NCBI GenBank assembly: GCA_029990175.1
Contig: JARKIP010000065.1
Location: 25,460,501-25,524,500, forward strand
Direction: 5' to 3'
DNA: 64,000 bases
Source: Petunia secreta
Taxonomy: Eukaryota; Streptophyta; Magnoliopsida; Solanales; Solanaceae
Below, piece after piece: positions 1 to 11,516 of the stretch; within the stretch, counting starts at the first letter, position 1; every line of letters starts with the position of its first letter. A model generated the notes under the pieces. That model had not been told where the DNA came from. It did not search any database and saw only the letters and a program-made list of their open reading frames with translations. The position numbers and the translations under genes were made by a program.

Positions 1-183
1 AATGTTTCAAACACCTTTAATGTTAGTGACTTGGCTCCTTTGGATGTAGGTCATGATACCACGCAGGATGATGCCGTGGAGGAGGACGCTTCAAATTCGA
101 GAATGATATTCTCTCAAGAAGGGGAGGATGATGCAGGGCAAACCACCACCATAAGGCCCTTCATGATGCTCACTTACACTTGA
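1..183 (+). CDS. Pol C-terminus (integrase tail), partial, reading into the LTR
   Basis: Frame 1 is open from the window edge to the TGA at 181-183. It contains NTFNVSDLAPLD followed by an acidic stretch and SQEGEDDAGQTTT. The first part matches the usual end of plant Ty3 integrases (NVSxTFNVxDLxPY), the second the serine/acidic tail that ends many plant gypsy polyproteins. The frame crosses the polypurine tract and continues about 18 codons into U3, as known for several plant gypsy families. The upstream domains are outside the window. The same SQEGEDD tail is kept in elements A, B, C, D and F, which lack the rest of integrase. Confidence 0.7.
   Translation, partial: NVSNTFNVSDLAPLDVGHDTTQDDAVEEDASNSRMIFSQEGEDDAGQTTTIRPFMMLTYT
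116..128 (+). other. Polypurine tract of element Z
   Basis: AAGAAGGGGAGGA lies directly before the TGATGC start of the LTR. The same tract precedes the 3' LTRs of elements A, B, D and F, and C has a one-base variant. Confidence 0.8.
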
Positions 184-594
184 TTCGGATGGGCGTGGAT
201 GATACGAGCTCCGGAGACCATTGGATACACTTGGGCTCGTTGGTAGGAGGGATTGAAGGCCACAGGGCTCCAGGCGGAGCGCCTAGCAGCCCATAGGCGG
301 AGTGCCAAGAGAAGCAAGCCACCAGGCAGAGCGCCTACCTAGAGGGCGGAGCGCCTAACCACCTTCCCAGTGGTGCTCACCAGGCGGAGCACATGACCCA
401 AAGGCGGAGTGCCTGAGTCATGGCTCTACCAGGCGGAGTGCCCAGTTAGCCTAGGCGGGGTGCCTATAGTGCTGATTTGTCACTTCTTTTTGTATGAAAT
501 TCCTATTTTAGCCTTAAGTGCTACATTGTGTTCTAAGCTAGTTGAGGGCTTATTAGACCTTTCACATCTTGTAAAGGGGTATTATAAATACACC
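129..594 (+). repeat. 3' LTR of Z, first part (U3 with palindrome array and TATA box)
   Basis: It starts TGATGCAGGGCAAA. About 200 bp (272-470) hold repeated GC-rich palindromes with arms AGGCG and CGCCT around the centre GAG, for example 272-284. A TATA box (TATAAATA) is at 583-590. The LTR is cut five bases after it by a 3.8-kb insertion and resumes at 4391. Confidence 0.8.
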
Positions 595-3500
595 TGTTGA
601 ACCCCAAAAATTACCCTTTCTTTTAGAAAAGATAGGTTTCGGGTATAATGTTCAACAATATGGGACTCCAAAGGGCTTTCTTTGGAGTCGCCACCTAATT
701 TAGGAGAATTAGAAACCAATTAATTAAATAATGCGTGCAATTCCTCCGTTTTAAGGAAAATGGTCTTTTCAGAATAAGAGGTTCAACTATTTCCGAAAGA
801 AGGTTTTCATTTGAAAAGCACTTTTGAAAATCCACAAATGTGGTTAATCCTTCGGTTTTCACAAAAATAATTTTATAAATGCATTTTTTAAATATTTAAT
901 TTAAAGAGTTTAAAATTAATAAATTATGCTTTAAAGAAATACCAATCAAATGGATTTAGACTCAAAAAATGCAATTTTCGCCAAAAATAGGAATAAACCA
1001 ATTAATTTGAAAGAAGTTGCACTTTAATGGATAAAGAAAACCAAGTTACACTTTTATTAATTTCAAATTTTGATTGCACGCATTATTTAACTAAAGGATT
1101 TACAATTCGTGAACAAGATGGCAATTCTAAAGAAAATAATTTATTCACAATAAATAACTCAAAATAAATATTCATTAACAAATAAGCAATTAAATTATTC
1201 TACAACTGATAAAAGGGAAAATTCCTAGTGACATGCGAATTCTAAGGGATTGGGAAAGAAGAGGTTTAGAAGAAGAACCCAGAAATTGACAAACTCACGG
1301 GAGCCTTGAATTTATTTAATTTTATACATTTATGCCTATGAGCCTAAAACATCATACGTGTCAACAAAGCACATTTTTAAAGTTTTTCTAGATCTTCACT
1401 TCTTGAATCTTGAGCCCGGACTCGACCCCAATGCAATGGATTATCCCCATTTATGAGTTAGTGAAACTCGTTTTCCCGAGGTTTTATGCCAAAATAAACA
1501 AAATAAGGATTAGTAAATACTCACCAATAATTCATAGAAACAATTTACAAATTAAACAAAACAGTAAATTCATACAAATAACTAAGTGAAAGAAAATGCC
1601 TATGGTCTGGCATACTTCTTCTCAAAAAGAAGGAATGAGCAAACTCATATATTGAAACATAGCCAAGGAAACGTCAAAAAATTAAGCCTCTAACTACTAA
1701 ATAAGTTTTACATGCCAAGAAAACAAGGGTAAAGGCAGGATTAGTAACTATCCTAATGAAAACATAACGAAAAAGAGTGTATTTTCTTTAGACAATAACA
1801 ATAGATGAAAACTGATAGCATATATATATATATATATATATTGACTGTGTGTAAAATCATTCTCTTTTTGGGTTTGAGAGCTCAATCAACGGAAGGCCAA
1901 ATAGCTAAATTGCACATGTAGTGAAAAGAACTCAGGGATCAATGTCTAAAGCTAGCTGTAAAAGGATGCATGAGCAGTATAACCCCCTAGATAGTGCATA
2001 GTCACTGTTTAATACCATCACCTCATCAACTGGCATATTCTCAAAAGCAGATCACTCAAAATATGAAATTGTCTAACCATAACAAGTAATTTTCCATCTC
2101 AAGTTTACTGAACAGGGACAACACTTAGCTTTTGCCATGCTACTTCATCATGTAGCCATTGACACAATGGACTTTTCTAAGGCAGTAAGGTCAGATACAT
2201 AGGATGTCAAATAAGGAAATTCACAGACAGGAGGAAACTTGCAGCCTCTAGTTATTTAACTAGAGAACTCTCTATACCCACAACCATCCTTCAGGAAAAA
2301 CAACTAAGCAAATCAGATTATTTAGACACCATTATACTTGATCCAAAACCAAAACTCATACTTCCAGGACTCCAATATACCACAGCAACAAGAAAACTAA
2401 AACAAAAACCATTATTTTAAAAAAAACTAAAACCAACCTAACATGCAGTAATACCTTCAGCACCTGAGAAAACTCATACCACCTCAGAAACATCCCAGAT
2501 AACCCCCTGCACCCTCACTGCTGCTCCTCTAAACAAGCTGCAGCCAAGTCTAACCACACCTTACACTTGCCTGAACAAACTTGCAGCCTCCAGAACCTGC
2601 AGACCAGCCCACCAAGACAACTACAACATCTAAAACAGAACCAAACCTGAGCTCCTCTCTTTACCACAAGGACCAGGACTATACACACACTGAAAACTGA
2701 GCCTACCTTACACCCCTGCTAAAACTCCCTAGCTACTGCCTACTGCATCATCACTTCACCCTTCCTCTCACACCTAACAATCTGCAACAGAACAACTATA
2801 CTAACTTAAACAATAAACTCACAAACCAACCCCTGAAGCAACTGCTAGCAAACCCCTACTTCCTCCTGAACTACTCCTAATCACTAAGCGAACAAAGCCA
2901 TCACCTAGGCCCTGAACAGCTCGGGAACTACCTAAACAAACCTGCAAACCATTCTAAAAATACACCCATATTCATTTCAACCAGCAAACACCCCTTGAAA
3001 TTCTGAAACTCTACTACACAAACTATATAACCTGAAGCTCACCAAACAACCTATAGACTCACAGACCCCTCCAGCTCACTACAAAAACCAGCAGACCTCC
3101 CTAGACACCCCTGCAAACACCACAGCCCCTCTCAACACAACTGCAGATCTACAAGACTTCTCCAGACACCTACAAACTAACCTTTCACACTAAATTGAAA
3201 ACTCACATATCTCCAAGAGATATACAGAAGCAACTTACACAAGGCAGGGCAACAACTTAAGAAAATTCTAGCAAACTTGGCTGGCAACCTAAGCTGATGA
3301 TGTAATGAAGTAGATAGCATGGAAAAATAAAGGAAGTTGAAGCTTTTCATCATTTTTTAGATAAATGCTTTATACAGATAACTATATGCAACTAAAAAAA
3401 ACATTAATTCAATCCCAGTATATACAACTTCATATGTTCATTTTGTGTTTAGCTAAGTAACATTACAAACAGTTGAAAAACTTTGAACTTTGAAAAAAAA

Positions 3501-4385
3501 AACTGTTATTAGATTCATGATCTCCAACTGAACAAGCATACTAAAGAAGGAAATTAGGAAGGAAAAATAAAATCGCTTATTAAAAAAAGCACTAAGAGGG
3601 TCCTCATTTCCAAAGTCCCTCAATTCCTTCAACCAAAAATCCGACCCGAAACTTACTGTGCAAAGAGGTATTTATAGGGGTTTCGAAGGTGTAAAAACAC
3701 TAGATTTTCGATGTGGGATAAATTGTATATAGGCTATGAAATAGAGAGTAAAAACAGTGAAAAAAACTGAGTAAAAGGTGAAACAAAAGTTACCTGTTCG
3801 AATCAACGGTGCAAATTCTTTGCTTTTGATCTGAACGGATGGAAAAAGGTGGATTGTACCTCCTCGCTCCCTATTCGTCCAGCACAAAAGTAGTAGTGGA
3901 CAAAATGAGGAGAGAGGGGTTCGATCCGACACCGCTTGAAGACATACCCAGGGGCCACTGAATTTTGGATTTTTGCTCGAGTTTTTGGGGAGAAATCAAT
4001 TGGAATCGGGTCTAGGGATTAGCGGAACTGGGTATCGGGTAGAGGGTTTTGGGTTAACGGGGAAGAAATGAATTGGGGTGAGGGTGAGGGCCGGGTTTTA
4101 GGAACTGAAAAGGGGCGTGTGTGTGTGTAATGTATGTGTTATATGTATTGTAATGTATTTTGCATAGGTAAGCTGGGATTTAGGGCTAGGAACGAAAATA
4201 GCCCTTTTAGATAAATTAGAAATTGAAGAGGTTGCGCGGGGTAGGATATAAATTAGGCTACATCTCACAATTTTAATCTTTTCTTCCCAGATTTCATTAA
4301 TTCACCTTAAAATTTAAAAAAATTGATTTTTTATTAGAATAATTAGTATTAATTAAAATTTCCGGGACAAAATTTGGTGTCAACA
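595..4385 (-). mobile_element. 3.8-kb LTR-only insertion (solo LTR of a Tat/Ogre-like element, inferred)
   Basis: On the minus strand it begins TGTTGACACCAAATTTTGTCCC at 4385 and ends TTCAACA at 595. It is flanked by a perfect 5-bp duplication ACACC (590-594 and 4386-4390), so it is a complete insertion. I found no polypurine tract, primer site, internal repeat pair or long coding frame, which fits a solo LTR left by recombination of a long-LTR element. A minus-strand TATAAATA (3669-3676) lies about 710 bp from its 5' end. A related but truncated copy is at 38350-47442. A small non-autonomous element without terminal repeats is the alternative; the Tat/Ogre assignment rests only on LTR length and end sequence. 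Confidence 0.7.
1820..1841. repeat. (AT)n microsatellite
   Basis: About eleven AT units inside the 3.8-kb LTR insertion. Confidence 0.9.
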
Positions 4386-4390
4386 ACACC

Positions 4391-4690
4391 CCTTCATCAT
4401 TTATTGCCATTAACACTCCTTGAATATTGACATTGATGAGCATTTCTCCCAAACACTTGTAACTATTTTGGCTTGAATCAATTGGATGAATGCAAGTTGC
4501 TCTTCAATCCTCTTTGATCATTCTTTTTGCGAGAGCCAAGTGTCTCTTGAGGATAGTAGCTTAGCATAGGTTCTGGTTGACTCGAATCGAGGGTGTATCA
4601 ATACATCGTTCCTTAGTGCTACTTTGTAAGTGTTCTTGTCGCGTCTCGCTTTTATCTCTATTTATCGCTTCCGTGATTTTTCCTACGTCA
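4391..4690 (+). repeat. 3' LTR of Z, second part (R/U5)
   Basis: It continues the LTR after the insertion and its duplicated ACACC. The order of motifs matches the R/U5 of elements A and B: a gagagccaagtgtctcttgagg-like block, then GTGTTCTTG and TCTCGTTTTTATC-like sequence, ending TCCTACGTCA at 4690. Confidence 0.75.
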
Positions 4691-6289
4691 GCTTTTGGAA
4701 ATTCTGCTCACATTCATCTGTCCACTAAAACTTTGCATTTTTCTGTGTTAGCTTGGTCAATGGTGCTGCTATTCTGGAAAAATCTTGTAGAAAACGCCTA
4801 TAGTAACCTGCTAATCCCAGAAAGCTACAAATCACTGTAGGAGTGGTGGCTCTGGGCCATTTCTGCACTGCATCTGTCTTTCTAGGAAAAACCATTATTC
4901 CATCATTGGATATGACATGCCCAAGGAATGCTACGGAGTCTAGCCAAATTTCACATTTAGAGAACTTAACATAAAGCTTATGTTCCCGCAAGGTCTGCAA
5001 CACAATTCTCAAAGGATCCTCATGTTCTTCTTGGCTATGAGAATACATCAAGATATCATCAATAAATACAATAACAAATCTCTCCAGAAACTACTTGAAA
5101 ACCCTATTCATTAAGTCAATGAATGCAGCTGGAGCATTAGTCAAACCGAAAGGCATCACAAGCAATTCATAGTGCCCGTATCAAGTTCTGAAAGATGTCT
5201 TAGAAATATCTTTGTCACTAACTCTGAGTTGATGATAACCAGATCGGAGATCAATCTTTGAAAAATGGGTAGCTCCCTGCAATTGATGAAACAAATCATT
5301 AATATGAGGCAAAGGGTATTTATTAGGTACCGTTACCTTGTTCAGCTGTCTGTAGTCAATGCACATTCTTAGGGACCCATCATTCTTCTTCATAAATAGC
5401 ACTGGTGCACCCCAGGGGGATACACTTGGTCTGATAAATCCCTTGTTCAATAATTCCTACAATTGTTCCTTTAGCTCTCTTATCTCCGCTGGTGCCATAC
5501 GATATGGAGGTATCGATATAGGGTGCGTGTCAGGTGCTACATCGATGCTGAAATCTATATCCCGCTTTGGAGGTAGTCCCGGTAAATCCTCAAGAAATAC
5601 ATCGTTAAAATCTTGCACTACTGGTGCCATTCAAGCTAGGAGTCACATCTCTCGTATCTCTTACCATAGCTAAGAATGCCCAACAACCTTTCTTCAATAA
5701 CTGTTGAGCTTTTACAAATGATATGACATTACACATCCTTGAAATTTGATCCCCTTTCAGAACAAAACTAGGTTCATTAGGCATCTCGAACTTAACTACC
5801 TTCGCATGACAATCGAGGGTAGCATGGCAGGAAGATAACCAATCAATACCCATCAACACATCAAAATCAACCATATCAAGTACAATTAGATCACCTAAGG
5901 TATCCCTACCCTCAACTCGAATCTGACAAGTACGATACACATATTCAACAAGTAAAGAATCTCCCACAGGATTAGCAACTAGAAAATGATCATTCAATAT
6001 TTTTGGTTGTCTATCAAACCTCAAAGCAAAGAATAAGGACACATAGGAGTGGGTAGATCTTGGTTCAAACAATGCAACTGCATCAAGTGAGCAAACAGAA
6101 AGAATATCTGTAACCAGAATATTTGAGGCCTTAGTATCCTGCCTAGTAAGTGCAAAAACTGTCGATTGACCTCTACCAGCAGTCCCCTGTTCTCGATTAC
6201 CCATGGCACGATCTCCGGCACCTCTACCTTTGTTACCTCTACCAGCAGTACCTGTATTATTACGATCAATCTGCGTAGGTGATGCTGCG
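4691..6289 (-). pseudogene. Tekay pol: protease, reverse transcriptase, start of RNase H (broken)
   Basis: From right to left on the minus strand: an aspartic protease whose active-site triplet is degraded (ALFEPRSTHS where ALFDSGATHS is expected), then RT with YPLPHINDLFHQL, FSKIDLRSGYHQ and the catalytic FIDDI box (codons at 5066-5052). The thumb motif FLGLAGYYRRF and the RNase H lead-in WTDECEQNFQK follow. RT is interrupted by a stop near 5090 and a frame change near 5180; another stop precedes WTDECE. The frame ends at 4691 where element Z begins. It would have made the replicase of the element but cannot now. Confidence 0.85.
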
Positions 6290-7584
6290 TGCATAGAAGC
6301 CTGGCTAAACTCTCTCTCAGGATGAGGGCAATCCTGTATATGATGTCCCAACTTGCCACACCGGAAACACCCTCCAGTCATAACACGACACGGACCCCAA
6401 TGTAACTTACCACAAGTTTGACAGGCAGAATCAGTAACATATATCTGCCTAGAGCTATGATATCCGGATGATGATGATGGTTCCTTAGCATTATCTTTGT
6501 GAGGAGGCGCTCTAACAGCTGGCTGGGACAGATGGTCTGTCCCTATCTGAAAACCCTATCGATGTACCTGATTCCTGACTCTACAGTCTGTGCTAACTCC
6601 CCAGTGAAAGATCCCCCAGTCTTAACCTTCTTATATGAATCTTTGGCTGCCTGTGATTCACAACCCCTATTTTCAATCTTTCTAGCAAGGTTGAGTACAC
6701 CAGAGTAATTCGGATTCTTCATCTGCAAAGCAACTGCATTGAATAGAAGGTCAACATATCCATCAACAAACCTCTGAACCCGAGATGTTTCATTAGGCAC
6801 TAAGTTAGGTGCATATCTAGCCAGCTTAGTAAACTTAAGTTATATGTCGATACATCCATATCTGGAGTCTAAACTAATCTCTCAAACTGCCTAGCATATT
6901 CCTTCCTCAAACTTTCAGGGAGAAAGCGATCCATGAACAACTTAGTAAACTCGTCCCATGTCAATCGTGCTGCTTCCACGGGCCTTTCTAAAAGTACAGT
7001 TTCATTCCAGGTATTAGCCGTATCCTCCAATTTGTTTGCTGCAAGTTCCACAGATCCTTCACTAGAACATCTAAGAGCACGCAATGCATTAAGTGTCCCA
7101 TCCAAGGAAATCTGAGGATCCTCTGTAGTGTCAGAACCCGAGAACCTTGGTGCTTTCAGTTTAAGAACTCTCGTAGGGATACTTCTCTCTTACCAAAAAT
7201 CTGAGTCTGTCTCAGAGCCTGAGTCTATGTCTGAGTCTGTGTCTAAGTCTGAGCCTGTGTAGGTGCCTGAGGTTGCGTTGGAGCAATGTTCTATTGTCTA
7301 GCCCTTTCCTGTCTATCCATTCTGGCATTCAAGAGATCAATGGACCTTTGCATAGCATTAAGGGCCTCAATAGTACCATTTTCATATGACGGTGGAGGTG
7401 GATTATCCTCAATTTCCAGAGTAGGTTCTCTTGTAGCTCTTGTGGTAGCACCAGCCCTCGTGGTAGCAGCTTTACCTCGTCCCTGAGTATTACCTCCTTC
7501 CCTAGCTGAGGTAGATGACAGCCCAGCAGTGGAGGAATTCAGAGCAGCTCGAGCCGCCTTTCTAGATCTTGTCTTACGAGCCAT
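6290..7584 (-). pseudogene. Tekay gag (broken)
   Basis: The likely start is the ATG at 7584 (MARKTRSRKAARA). A Q/T repeat follows (minus strand of 7200-7275, itself with stops), then the capsid-like block with LTWDEFTKLFMDRFLPESLR, then the CCHC zinc knuckle CFRCGKLGHHIQDC at about 6369-6328. At least two frame changes and several stops separate these parts (for example after ARQFERLV near 6870). Role in the family: virus-like particle protein that binds genomic RNA. Here it is a relic. Confidence 0.85.
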
Positions 7585-7803
7585 CTGAGTAATAGAATAA
7601 CTAACCAGCAATTCATCTATTTAGCAATTGTCATCTCATACGTACGGGAGGAACAAGAAAGAATGAAAGATACGAAACATCCTATCACGCCCTCGCAGAA
7701 TAACGACTATGGGAAGGGCCGACTACATAACTATAATAGAGATTCTACTACTGACGTGTGCTCCATTAGTCACAGGAATAACCTAGGGCTCTGATACCAA
7801 CTT
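7585..7803 (-). other. Tekay 5' leader with initiator-Met primer-binding site
   Basis: The minus strand carries TGGTATCAGAGC (7799-7788), complementary to the 3' end of plant initiator-Met tRNA, four bases from the LTR. The remaining 200 bp to the gag ATG are untranslated leader; I see nothing else in them. Confidence 0.85.
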
Positions 7804-9719
7804 TTTCACGACCCAATTTGGGGCAGTGACCGACGCTTAAGAGCTAGTGCCCCAAACAAGCCTTATCAAAATTCTACAGAAAATCGGGCATAGCTTCCCC
7901 TGTTTTTAGGCCTATCAAAAACTTTACCTACTTTTAAACAAACAGAAAACCAACCAACAACCAATATCTTTACGCATTAATAATAAAAATACCACATTTA
8001 TGTCCAAATAGTACGAGAACAATCGAACAGGGTTGTAGTAAGTTAATAGATACCAAATACTCGGAAGAGTAACTTATTAATGAATAATCCAACTGGTTAC
8101 CTAGCTGACTAAACGAATGACTAATAAATGACTAAATAGAGTGACTCTAAGAGTTTCAAAGAAAGGATAATAATAAATAAATGAAGCTCTTGCCCACGCG
8201 AACTAATGCGGGGCTCACCAGGATTGTCAACTCACGGCTCTAAGAATGAAAATCCTCGGCTACGTCACCTGCTGTCTCTGGAAAAAAAATATATAGCGAG
8301 GAGTGAGTCGCAACTCAGTGAGCAACAATGCTCATCAACAACCGTTTTAAGTTGAGACAAGTCAAAAACATGCCAGTATATCTTATGCAGAAATATACAT
8401 ATAATTTTATTGTCACCTTCAGAATAACAAACAGAAATTAGTCCTTTCACATGCTTCTTGTAAGCAGTAATCAATATCAAATTAGTAGTAAATTCAGTAA
8501 TTACTATATTATATCAAGTATATGGATTTTGGAGTTTTCCAAGAACAAACCATGTAATCAGTATAAATTTCTCTCTAAGGAAATCAGTAATGGTAACCTA
8601 GTTCTACCTTTCCACTAGCAAGGACTGTAACGGTAATCAGGAGTATACAACGTACGCCAACTCTAACTTACCCGTCGTTAGCTACGGGGTTCGTCAAGTC
8701 TCATCCCAAAAATATATTTTTCTATAAAAAGTAAAGGGCATTTTGAAGTAACAGTACAATATTCCAAATAGCAATAAAACATGTCAAATAAACGGTAAAA
8801 ACATATCATTAAATGGTAAAATAATTCAAGTACATATCTTAGTGCATATCTAGCAACAATGACTTGTCCCACATGCAGTTTAAACATTTGGTAACTAATT
8901 TACTTCAAAATCAAGTAGAAACCATGCAGGTTATGGAAACATAAATTGCGGTAAGGTCATCACTCACAGTACAGACGCGTGTAATTCAAGCGTATCTTCC
9001 ACGATCAAATCGGTACCTCGTCCAGTCAATCAATAATCACATTGTATTGATCTCGTGCTAACAAGGAAAAATCCATAACTAATTTTTAATATCCTACCCT
9101 CAGGGTTGCTTGTTTGGCTCCCGATTCATTAAATTTAGTCATTCCTGGTGCTATGAGTTCATTGAACAAATCCAAATCTTCAATTAGAATCTTCATACTG
9201 CTAGTTTTCTATGTTCTTCAACCAAAACTATAAGTACACAAGCACCTAAATCCCAAATACACCTTACTGCTCATAGCATTATCAATGATATACTCACTTT
9301 TCTTTTTACTTTTAAAGCTCCCAGCGAAGCTTTTGCCCAAGCTTTCCTTCCATGGCTTTAACCTCTCAAGGTTCCCAATTTTTATTTTTAATTTCTTAAA
9401 TTCAAGTTCAATAACTCCTTGAATTGTGATACTATTTCAAATAAAGGTATGGTCAGGTGATTACCGAGAATCCTCCTTCGTCCTCTTGCTTCTCTGTATT
9501 GTTTCTCTTCTTTCTTTTCCTTGTATTTGAGAATTTCTTTTATTCTTTTATGGCTGCCTGCGTTAGCAAGAAACTAAGCTTCTTAACCCTTTTGTTTCTC
9601 ACGCTAAACTGTACCAGAGTCCTATTTGGCATTGGCTCTCTTTTCTCTTTTTTTTTTTAAAAAAAAAATAATTTATAAAATGACTAGTTTGCCCTTTTTA
9701 TTCTAACTAGGATATTACA
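7804..9719 (-). repeat. Tekay 5' LTR (1.9 kb)
   Basis: On the minus strand it begins TGTAATATCCTAG at 9719 and ends near 7804 at the CACGACCC block, where the expected terminal TGTCACG is mutated to TTTCACG. Near its start a run of T next to a run of A (about 9649-9669) forms a perfect AT palindrome. The short open frames in it show no protein similarity I recognise. The 3' LTR partner lies outside the window. Confidence 0.75.
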
Positions 9720-11516
9720 TATTCGCACAAATCCATGCTAAGAATATTTAAAAACAACTAAGTCCATCATTTCAACTTCTCAATCCCACATCAACTCCAG
9801 ACTCACCTAATAAGTCATGCAAGTACTCACTCTATCCAAGAGACTAATAAAAGAGCTCGTTTACTGTAAATCATGTGCCCTCACAATCAAATAAAAAAAT
9901 AGAGAAGGAATTCACTCAAGAGAATGATCATGAACAAAAATTTCTCACATAGATGAAGCACTCGCTCTCGGAAAAGAACTCACATGCAACACAAGATGTA
10001 CCATAAGCTTGCCCTAAGTGTAGGACTCGACTAATGTCCATTTAATCGGCTAAAATCAATTAGGACTTGTTTAGGTTGTAATGTAAGCAATGGAGCAGGT
10101 ATGATATATTTAGGTAGTAGTGACTAACCACCTCAAGCAATTTAAGACACCACAAGTAATTCAAAAATTTTCCTCCCAACAAATCTTTCTTTTTACCAGC
10201 ACATAGTCAACTTTCACCAACCTTTGCATTTAAGCATTGTAGTGGCTAATGATAGGGACTATTTTTTTTTTCTTCTTTCTTTCGAACAATGATTTTTTTT
10301 TTCATATCTTAGCTATTGCACAATATTTTAAGCTCTCCCTTTAGTTTTTTTTCTCCTTTAGTAAATCCCTCCACATAGCCTCCACTTAAAGCACCTTTTG
10401 TCTTCCTCCAACAACCAAAATTTTTTCACTTTATTAACTAGCCTTTTAGGCTCATAACACCACAAGTAACACTCACAAGTATTTAGCACAAGAAATAGGA
10501 ATCCCGATGGCTATCAAAGAAAGGCTACAGGTTAAAAAGGGTTAGCTAAGGTCAAAGTTTCACTAGCAAACATCTAATTTTGAAGCTTCAAATAATTTGG
10601 CTGTGAAAGGAATGTCTATATCACTTCCTAACCGATCAAACTTCTCATTTAGCTATGCACACACACCGGGTAAGTTCTAGATATCAAGTATTAAACATGG
10701 AGAAAACAAAATCCTCACTCACACATGGCACATAACCTACTCAAAACGACTCAATTTGCGCTCTTAAACAAAGCAAACTCTCAAGCAAATCTAGAGTCAA
10801 CATCATGATCATAGGCTTCAAATAATACATTCAATGCTTCTCAAGGCAAGTGGATTATGATATAATATATACATGAAGTTCGCATACTACTTCATCCAGT
10901 TAGTACACTCTAATCCTAAAAATAAAAAAATCTACCTATACCCATTCAGAATACTTCCTTTGGAAAAGAACCGATGCACAAAGAAAAATAAAAGGGGATT
11001 ATTAATACAAACAAGAAGACTCCCACCCCATACATAAATTCATGTATTGCACTCAATGCATTAAAAATACAACTAAGGGTGATAGAGAAACTTCCTGGGG
11101 CTCTAAGCCCAAAGAACATCATTGTGAGTTTCCTTAGGACACGAGGTACTCAGACTTCTCTCAAGCAAGAAATCCTCAACCAATTGTACGAGGTTGCAAG
11201 CACCCCATACTAGGACAACAGGATAAGAAAGAGAAATGCTCAATGAAGCGCTCAAGAGAAGGGTGTAGGGCATTGAGCAGGGCTAGTCAGCGCCCCAAAG
11301 TACACAAAATACCGGCTGGTACAAAGCAGGTCACTTCAAACCAGTCAAAACCTGCAAAACAAAGAAACTCACCAAGTAATATCCTTCAAAAGATAACATT
11401 ATTTATTTTTTGTATTTTGTTTTTTTTTCATTTTTTTTGGATACAATTACGGGTTGCCTCCTAAGAAGCGCCTTAGATATAGTCGTGGCATGACTTTAAT
11501 TAGCTCAACCCATGGC
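9720..11516 (-). other. Athila-like 3' non-coding spacer
   Basis: About 1.8 kb without any convincing coding frame on either strand. Near its right end (about 11450-11475) the minus strand reads a short ...RRFLGGNP tail. From memory of Athila-type elements, this block (aagcgccttcttgggaggcaaccc-like) lies after the integrase. T-rich and A-rich tracts are common (10260-10310, 11400-11445). I see no promoter or RNA gene. Confidence 0.5.

Larger units (their letters stand above)
1..4690 (+). mobile_element. Element Z: 3' end of a Ty3/Gypsy element (pol tail, PPT, 3' LTR)
   Basis: The window opens inside the last codons of an integrase-type Pol, followed by a polypurine tract and an LTR that starts TGATGC at 129 and ends CTACGTCA at 4690. 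The LTR is split at 594/4391 by another insertion. Right of 4690 the sequence is Tekay pol on the minus strand, so Z landed in the RNase H start of that element. The 5' part lies outside the window, so its target-site duplication cannot be tested. Without the insertion the LTR is about 766 bp, the same size as the LTRs of elements A, B and C. Z is the only member of this LTR group here with an integrase tail, so it is the best candidate for an autonomous partner. Confidence 0.8.
4691..9719 (-). mobile_element. Tekay/Del-type chromovirus, 5' LTR to RNase H start
   Basis: Minus-strand order is 5' LTR (9719-7804), initiator-Met primer site (7799-7788), gag, protease and reverse transcriptase, cut at 4691 by element Z. 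The LTR starts TGTAATATCC and ends next to CACGACCC, and the protease region contains MVDFDVLMGIDWLSS and CHAKVVKFE blocks typical of the Tekay (Del) lineage. All coding parts carry stops and frameshifts. It sits in the non-coding part of an Athila-like element. The remainder (RNase H, integrase, 3' LTR) lies beyond the left edge. Confidence 0.85.

Noticed and set aside
3672..3932. Minus-strand open frame inside the 3.8-kb LTR
   Set aside because: Low-complexity composition without similarity, located in what looks like the LTR leader.
4577..4840. Open frame of 87 codons on the plus strand
   Set aside because: It runs across the Z LTR end into antisense of Tekay pol; it is a shadow of both.
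11243..11464. Plus-strand frame of 73 codons in the Athila-like spacer as a host gene
   Set aside because: No domain, no neighbouring exons, and the sequence continues a retroelement spacer on the other strand.
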